Assembly: GCA_903813345.2 (NCBI GenBank)
Contig: CAIIXF020000009.1
Coordinates: forward strand, 10,474,030-10,534,029
From: Owenia fusiformis
Lineage: Eukaryota; Annelida; Polychaeta; Sabellida; Oweniidae
Direction of reading: 5' to 3'
DNA length: 60,000 nucleotides
Positions 53,239 to 60,000 of this stretch are shown here, piece by piece (position 1 is the first letter of the stretch; every line of letters starts with the position of its first letter). A program made the translations under genes and the position numbers. The notes under the pieces were generated by a model, which was not told the origin of the DNA, ran no database searches, and worked only from the letters and a program-made list of their open reading frames with translations.

Positions 53239-54618
53239 CTATGATACAGTGTTAATTAAAATGCTTTTCCATGTGTTTTTAATCTTAGTCTGTTCATTCT
53301 TATTGTAAACTGCCATGGAGCTGCTAATGTTCTTCAATTTCTCTGGTGTTATTGTATGCAAGATCTCTGCTAGGTGCTCACCAGAGTTGTAATATGTAAT
53401 ATAAGGCCATTGGTAGAAATCACTGAACTGCAGCCAGTATTTTACAGCATTTATATTCTTGTCACTATTAGGATCTGGGATACCAGATAGGACACCCTGT
53501 ATTCTGGATTTCAATGGAATTTTACCGAATGTTGAATCCCATGTTCGCTCTTTAAGTAAGTTAAACTTAACGTGCCATTCACTGAGGGAATCTAAAGATG
53601 GCACAAAAAGTGGAATGTTCATCCGGTATTGCTCAAACATGCTCATAACTGACACCTGATAGGGGATATGTATGATCCCTGGGTGGTTTGTCAGATCTGA
53701 GTATTTGTAGTGACCATACAGGGCCCTCATTTGGGCCACTTTTGCAGTGCTATTTATCTCTCTTAGTCTTTTTTCAAGGCCCTTTTGGACTCCTGTCGAG
53801 GCCACATTTCTAGCCCTGGTTGATGCAAACAGAAATTCAGGTCTCCTTGGATGGTATGATGCATTTGTGTATCCGCAGTAACTTGGAATTAGTTTTGTTT
53901 CTATACCTGTAAAATACTTGATATAATTGGCGTCATATAGATTATTTCCACCAATTACATTTCTTGGATCTTTGGATATATGTCTTAGGTTCTCATTGTA
54001 TTTATGCCATCTTTCATTCGGGGCATTGCGGCCTAATTCATATCGGATGGATGATATGATAATTAGCGGTTTCTTAAAGGGCCTATAGAGTTCACACATT
54101 CCAGGGGGATGGTAACATACAAACGCAGATACAGTTTTCATTTCCGGGTCATCTTTATAACTCTCGTAGAACTTTGAAATTAATTCTGGTGTCAGGTGAT
54201 ATCCATTCCTGCAATTAATAATCCGAAGAGGCGGGACTGGATTGCAAGTTTTGGTTATACGACAATGAACCGAGAGCGACTTGTCAATGAACTTAACTCC
54301 CATTGGTTCCAACAATGTCTTCAAATCATGGATAGGAGATATATGCATATCCATGCTCCATAATGTAATTGGCCTCGTAATTTGTCCATTTTTAAATAAT
54401 TCACTGTCCAATGTTGTGGGGCCGTCCATGGGTACAGGTGGTACATTGTGTGTCAAATGCTCCATACTTGAACCTTCAGGTTTGGATCTTTTGGAATGAT
54501 TTCCTTTCATAATTTTACTGTAATGTTTCTGATTTGCTATGTATAGAACTTGTCTGATGAATATTCCAAAAATATAAATGCAACAAAATAAGATGATCGC
54601 TTTATGCAGTTCCTTCAT
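53239..54618 (-). CDS. Single-exon type II membrane protein, possible glycosyltransferase
   Basis: 459 residues in one uninterrupted frame. A membrane anchor lies at about 7-27 (AIILFCCIYIFGIFIRQVLY), with Lys/Glu before it and a basic stem after (HSKRSK). This is the layout of Golgi type II enzymes. Several N-glycosylation sequons (NHS, NAS, NST, NIS) suggest a luminal domain. Conserved-looking blocks: CYHPPGMCELYRPFKKPLII, NVIGGNNLYDANYIKYF, LIPSYCGYT and a C-terminal FEQYRMNIPLFVPSLDSL stretch that recalls the nucleotide-sugar end of exostosin-like enzymes. I do not recognise the family with confidence. The absence of introns, in an intron-rich region, is unusual. Confidence 0.65.
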   Translation of the reverse strand: MKELHKAIILFCCIYIFGIFIRQVLYIANQKHYSKIMKGNHSKRSKPEGSSMEHLTHNVPPVPMDGPTTLDSELFKNGQITRPITLWSMDMHISPIHDLKTLLEPMGVKFIDKSLSVHCRITKTCNPVPPLRIINCRNGYHLTPELISKFYESYKDDPEMKTVSAFVCYHPPGMCELYRPFKKPLIIISSIRYELGRNAPNERWHKYNENLRHISKDPRNVIGGNNLYDANYIKYFTGIETKLIPSYCGYTNASYHPRRPEFLFASTRARNVASTGVQKGLEKRLREINSTAKVAQMRALYGHYKYSDLTNHPGIIHIPYQVSVMSMFEQYRMNIPLFVPSLDSLSEWHVKFNLLKERTWDSTFGKIPLKSRIQGVLSGIPDPNSDKNINAVKYWLQFSDFYQWPYITYYNSGEHLAEILHTITPEKLKNISSSMAVYNKNEQTKIKNTWKSILINTVS

Positions 54619-56012
54619 TCTTTGTTTTCAATAAAAACTATATATTTTGAGATTCAATGAAAAAAAGGTAGATGCATGCAATACTCAATTGCTGAGCCAT
54701 CAATAAGCAAGTTTTCAATAATGTTAACATACTATCCCCTAAAGGCTAATTGCATAATGTTTTAATGATTAAGGTTGCATGGCAATTAGCTGTTTATTAG
54801 CTGTTTATTGATAAATTAATTGAAAAAGGACCGATCGGTGAAGGCACATTGGCCTATTTGATTTATTTTCTTCAACGATTTCCAACTTATCTTTATGTCA
54901 TGCATGTATTGTATTGTCTTGTTGTATTGTATTTTGTTTACCATCAATGAAGGTGACCAGTACCTCTAGAGTATATCCTGTATATATACGGTCATAATTA
55001 ACACATAATCAGGGAAGGCAGACCCAGGAACTCCTCCTTGAAGGAGCCCTGTGTAATTCTATGTGCACTCATACATAGCCATACAAATACACACCACAGC
55101 CTTTTTACAAGTTGTGGACCACTCAGTCAAACACCCTGATGTATGTGTAGTTGTTACTAATATTATTCATACTTAATACTGTAAATTAAGAGCCAATATA
55201 ATAAAGCAGATGATTTTTAGGCAATATGAAGCTCCCTGATCCAGGTCCTGGCTTAGGGGGTGCGAGCGACCTGGCCAAAATTTATTTCAAAATCATACAG
55301 TTTTTCATCACTTGATTTCTGAGCAAATTTCAAATAGTCAAATGTGAGCCTCCTCTGGAATTTTTAAGAGTGAACCACCCTTGGCAAAAGCTGGCTATGG
55401 GCCAGTGGCTCCAATAACTTTTTCATATTTTACTGTGAACTCTCATGTTAGCCTTGCAAATCAAATAGACTAAGGGTTAAGAATGGGTATGAATGTATCA
55501 ATCAAATAGTTTGTCAGACTGTTCAGAAAAATTTCAAAAAAATATTCTTCAAAAATTAAATTTTTTATCATGTTATTGACACCACTTTTGGCAGTGATGT
55601 CTACTTCTTATCTTACAAGAATAAGATCCAAATTCTCAATTGTTAAAGCATCAGGGATAGCAAAAATAGCAAAAATTAAGAAATTTGTTCAAAATTTCCA
55701 ATTTTAATTTAAAAAAGCTCAACCTTTCATATTTGTTACAGTTAAACATTGGCTCCTTGATTGATTGAAGTGAAAATATGATAGCTTTTAATTTTGAATT
55801 TTGTAATCACGACATGACTCCATATGGCAGAATATCCAGATGGAACCCTGGGTGCCATTTCTTGCTCCATGTTCATGTGAACTGTTTTAACATTGCAAAT
55901 TAGTTTAATATAAAATGACCAATCGATGGCCAATCCTCAGATTTACAATTAATTCTTCACCATGAGCTTGCCATAATACATAAGCAACTATTCAGGCTCT
56001 AAATTCCAGGTG
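54619..56012. other. Intergenic, nothing supported
   Basis: AT-rich. Contains GAACTCCTCCTTGAAGGAGCCC near 55027 and a segment resembling the upstream intron text of the collagen genes (AATTTTGTAATCACGACATGACTCC near 55792 versus 1059-1083). No gene was recognised. Confidence 0.4.
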
Positions 56013-56153
56013 TCATTTTGAGAAATGTCTTTCATTTACATCTTCAATAATATCAGCTTCTAGTACTGCTAGTTCTTCTAGACATTGTTCATGTTCTTTT
56101 CTGATCTGCTTCATCACTTCATCATGATGTTTGTAATACTCCCTCAGACCACA
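56013..56153 (-). CDS. Possible terminal exon of a small coiled-coil protein
   Basis: From an acceptor (TTGCAG just right of 56153) to a TGA stop, encoding about 46 residues: CGLREYYKHHDEVMKQIRKE, then a Glu-rich helix ending NERHFSK. Charged heptad-like spacing suggests a coiled coil. If read through, a membrane-like MLMKKYFISHYIGILFIMIN precedes it, but that may be intron. Not recognised. Confidence 0.35.
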   Translation of the reverse strand, partial: CGLREYYKHHDEVMKQIRKEHEQCLEELAVLEADIIEDVNERHFSK

Positions 56154-57042
56154 CTGCAATATATAAAAATTGATCATGATAAAAAGAATGCCAATATAAT
56201 GTGATATGAAATATTTTTTCATCAACATAAATGAAATGTGCTAGTATAACGGGTTATTTCTTCCTTATTGCTGCAATGACTCCGTAGTCAGGTAGTGTTT
56301 GTAGTTTAATGGGCTTTCAAGTGATATATTTAATCTGCATACCCTTCTCTTGAAAGCCCATGGTTGCATAATTTAAAACAGATGGGAGGACATGTCCAGT
56401 ATACAAAATCCCATACCAACTGAGGTTCTATGTAGATAATATGCTGAATCTTGGGTGAGAGGTGGATATTTTCAGTATCTGTCAAACTCAGATTTTTACT
56501 CTTACTCTAGGGGCGAGGAGGGAAATTCTCAATAAATGGAGTATAGTTGGTTTGGCAGCATTTTCAGTTAGGGGAGAGTCTTGGATGAAATTTCCACCTA
56601 GGTGATAGCTTCACAGAGTGGTAGGAAGTTCTTTTTTTTGAAGAGTTAGCCCCCTACCCCACAAAAACACCCCACCCCGGGGAAAAAAATTGTTCACACT
56701 AAATAACCTTAGATATTTTGATGTTTGTAAGTGACATACATAGATATTATATATATGAATCATTTGCAGTATAATTGATGCTGATTACTCCTAAAAAAAT
56801 TGAATATTAGTACAAAGTGTGTTCCCCAGGGGGCAAATTCGTGACCCATTTCCTTACTATTTTGATCCTTACTTTTCAACTAGACACTGTAAGAGGTTGA
56901 AAAAATCCATGTGAAGTGCCCAATAGCAGGGTTAGTAACCCTGAAAGATGCAAAGCCATGGAAGAGGTAGGAGCTGAGAAAAAAATTGTTGATTTTTCGA
57001 AAAATTTGACATTTTTGACAGCTGGATTTTGTGTATGACTAT

Positions 57043-57790
57043 AGCTGACCCCTATAGTTCCTGGATCCATCCCTCTATGATGATATATATGGTTTTATAG
57101 TGTGGAACTAAGATGTAAAACATAATTAAGATGGGTTTTAAGGAAGTTTAAGGTTTTAAACAAGTCCAAAATTTGAAAAATTGTAAATATAAGGTTTCAA
57201 ATTTACGAATTCCAGGTAGAGCCATGGCAGACCCCTATAGTTTCTAGATCCATCCCTCTATGGTGATACTTATGGTATTGCTATATGGAACTAATATGTA
57301 AAACACATTTTAGATGGGTTTTAAGAAAGTTTAAGGTTTTAAACAAGTTCAAAATTTGAAAAATTGTAAATATAAGGTTTCAAATTTACGAGTTTCAGGT
57401 ATAGCCATGGCTGACCCTTATGGTTTTTACATCCATACCTCTCTGACTAAATATACAGTTTTAGAGTGTGGGACTAAGATTTAACATACCCAAAATGAAT
57501 TTTAAGAAAGTTTAAGGTTTTAAACAAGTCAAAAATTTGAAGAATTGTAAATGTAAGTTTTCAAATTTATGAATTTCAGGTATAGCCAAAGATGACTCTT
57601 ATGTTTTTTTTACATCTATACCTCAGTGATGAGATATATATTTTTAGAGTATTTAACTAAAATGTAAAAGATGCATAAGATGAGTTTGAAGGAAGTTCAA
57701 GGTTTTAAACAAGTGCAAAATTTGAAAAATTGATCTCGAAAATTGGTCTCAAATTCACGTTATTCAGGTACAGCCTTGAATGAGCCCTGA
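57043..57790 (+). repeat. 183-bp tandem repeat, about four units
   Basis: Units begin near 57043, 57227, 57410 and 57592, each with (T/A)GACCC(C/T)TATAGTT, ATCCATCCCTCTATGATGAT and AGTTTAAGGTTTTAAACAAG. Identity falls along the array, with the last unit most diverged. Confidence 0.8.
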
Positions 57791-57909
57791 TAATCGAAGG
57801 TTATGAGCATAATAGTAACAACTGTGATATCATAGCTTAGAGACCAGGTGTAGAATATATACCTGTTGCAGCAGTTAGTCTGCTGCATATAGATGGAGTG
57901 AAAAGTCAT

Positions 57910-58436
57910 GAACTACAGTAATATCTTTCTAATCTGAATGCTACTAGATATAGTATTTGGACCAGCTAAAAGCGTTCAAATTAGAAGTGTTTGAATTTTG
58001 AGGTTTTTACATCTGCAATATTCTGGATTTTGAAGAAATATGAATACATTCTCAATGAAAAATATTAATAAATATTTATACTGACCACCCAAAAAGCTTA
58101 ATAGCATTCCAAAATCCAATTCAAAAGTTTTGATATCATAACAATTCAGTGTTAAACTGACAATATTTGAGCAATTTTGTAAGAAATATGTGATATTTGG
58201 TAAAAAAAAAGTTCAAGTTAAACAGGTTGATTTTTCAAATATGAGTGTTCACTGTTCGAATTAAGAGGTGTTCAGATTTCAATTTTTAAACATAGGAGTC
58301 AATGGGAGGAAGGAAAAATTGAACTGGGGAAAAGTGTTCAGATTGGTTGGTTTTCAGATAAGTCAGGTGTTGGGATGATTGGTAGGTGTTCACAATAGTC
58401 AGATGTTGGGATATACAGGTTTCACTGCTGATATAT
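57910..58436. mobile_element. MITE related to the 177-bp family, longer form
   Basis: Ends CAGTAATATCTTTCTAATCT and ACAGGTTTCACTG with interior phrases on 'aggtgttcac'. The right end matches 35480-35497. The left end is only partly similar. Confidence 0.4.
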
Positions 58437-58870
58437 CATTTATACAAGATGATGAACTAGAACTACTGTACTAGGTGCCTTTGATAATTTTTACCACAAT
58501 GTTATACTATGTCAGGAAAAGAAAGCACCCATGACACTGTGCTTGTACAACTTGAAAATCAACAACACTTTAACATTTGATAAAGGTGTCTACCAAATGA
58601 GTAATCCACATAAATTCAAATACAAGCACTTGGCATGCTATTCCCTATGATCATTAGTTTCATTAGTTTCTCTTGAATCTAAAATTGACCTTGGGTTTAT
58701 GAGAGTAGTAAATTGGAATGCAGTTATATGGAATATTGAATTGGCTGGAATTGGACACACCTTGCCTAGAAATGTGTGAGAAAACTATGATCTTATATGG
58801 ATACAAACAGTTTGTTTGACAATGATCATCTATCTTATCCTGTAAAATCAGAACTTAAAAAGGGGTTTGA

Positions 58871-59440
58871 AATGGAGATCAATGAAACCATACCACAAAT
58901 TGATAAAACTTTCGTGATTGATGCAATGGCTATGACAAAGGGAAAATGAAGATTAACTTATATGTTGAAATTTGGAGAGTTTTGGAAAGCTATATTTGAC
59001 TACTCCATCAAATCTAGTAAAGGAGCCCAAAGAATAGATTTCATATTAGACTCCTAGCTAGTTGTCTCCATCAGTAAAGGATTCTGAAAGAATGCGAAGA
59101 ATGGATGCTTCCCCTATTGAACTTTAATCCATAGAAGAAATTACACCATTACCTAAAAATATGAATACCTTTGTCCAAGTAATATAAGACAAATTTTCAA
59201 AGATTACAAAGAAATTCAATAAAGCAGCATTCTAAAAGTGTGCCAAATGTCAAGATTGTTTTAAGTGGAACTATTGGAGAGAACTCAGATATCTGTGAAA
59301 ATGATAACTGAAATCTCCTGTTAAATTCCACTCCTCAAGAGGCTGATTTTAAAATTATTCACTCTGTTTTACATTCAGCAGAACATGTGGGACTGCAGTA
59401 ATTTGCATCAAATGACACTGATATTATAATTTTATGACTA
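58871..59440 (+). pseudogene. Decayed repeat-associated ORF with EADxxxxxH and DTD blocks
   Basis: Pieces in several frames: FVIDAMAMTKGK (58905), FGEFWKAIFDYSIKSSKGAQ then RIDFILDS (58978), VKDSERMRRMDASPIEL (59073), and QEADFKIIHSVLHSAEHVGL with SNDTDIIIL (59336). These resemble a widespread multi-copy invertebrate protein family of unknown function that I recall with an 'EADTR..H' and 'DTDVLVL' pattern. Many stops and shifts, so inactive. Confidence 0.4.
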
Positions 59441-60000
59441 TCATTTCAATAAATGAAAAAAATTCTTCAACTATGCCAGAAAATGTCATCTGCAAAGTCA
59501 AGTATGTAAACATTTTCTACAATGTCTGTTTGTTTGAAACATATTGATCATATCACCATATATACTTTTTTGATCTACATGAAGATTTTAATGTGACAAG
59601 ACCCTTTTACCCTAGAGTTCCTTATATCATTGCACTAACGGAAGTTTCTAGGCCCGGGCGGGGGGGGGGGTATGATCCTTATAATCCTTATTTTCCCAAA
59701 TAATTACTGTTGCCTGATGACAAATTGTTTAATTCGGAGTGTAGTGATTATAATTTGATAATTCATAACAACATTTTGTATTAGGAGATGATCATTGCTT
59801 AATTACAGAAGGGGCATAACAAAATATAGAGAAAACATGTTTCTTTTAATTAACCATGTCTTTATGTATTTTGATAATGCAGAACATTACATCGAACATG
59901 TTGATGTGAAAAAGTAAAAATGCTATATCACATAATAAATATCGTCAAATAATAATTAATTAGTTATAATCCATTTAATCAATCAATTACTACACTGTAT
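59441..60000. other. Right edge, nothing supported
   Basis: AT-rich, with a G run at 59659-59670. No gene or repeat was recognised. Confidence 0.4.

Overview
The window is eukaryotic and AT-rich, with GT-AG introns, 5-7 bp to 5 bp target-site duplications and a dense load of DNA transposons. It is most likely from a marine lophotrochozoan, probably a bivalve mollusc. That host assignment is an inference from the gene content (short-chain collagen C4-like genes) and from pearl/HINE-type repeats with tandem cores and GGAC microsatellites. No RNA genes or CRISPR arrays were seen.

Layout. Positions 1-17.3 kb (+ strand) hold three tandem copies of a five-exon gene for a membrane-anchored short collagen. 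The encoded order is a short cytoplasmic tail, one membrane segment, a coiled coil, an RGKR furin-like site, about 13 Gly-X-Y triplets and a Cys-rich C-terminal domain. Copies 1 and 2 are a recent segmental duplication and copy 2 alone carries a 1.2 kb HINE-like insertion. Copy 3 is older, has a stop codon in exon 2 and a duplicated collagen exon. Positions 18.2-48.4 kb (- strand) carry the first six coding exons of a mitochondrial GABA transaminase (ABAT). Its introns are packed with mobile elements. The exons beyond number 6 are not visible, so the collagen cluster may lie inside an ABAT intron on the opposite strand.

ABAT intron 4 contains a 12 kb nest: a decayed DIRS-type tyrosine-recombinase retrotransposon (19,762-31,779) interrupted inside its RNase H by a Ty3/Gypsy-class LTR element (22,725-29,555). 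The LTR element has an intact 1,603-residue ORF with integrase upstream of reverse transcriptase, the unusual Gmr1-like order. ABAT introns 1-5 also hold a hAT-like element, a Mutator-like element whose inverted ends are 15-bp tandem arrays, several foldback MITEs, and a 36-bp insertion consisting only of two inverted ends with an 8-bp target duplication.

Positions 48.9-51.8 kb (+ strand) hold a complete four-exon PLP enzyme of the threonine dehydratase/serine racemase family, head-to-head with ABAT across about 450 bp. Both are PLP-dependent amino-acid enzymes. Positions 53.2-54.6 kb (- strand) hold a single-exon type II membrane protein of 459 residues, possibly a Golgi glycosyltransferase. 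The last 5 kb are repeats and a decayed repeat-associated ORF.

Exon limits were read by eye from splice sites, phase and similarity between copies or to families recalled from memory. No database search was possible.
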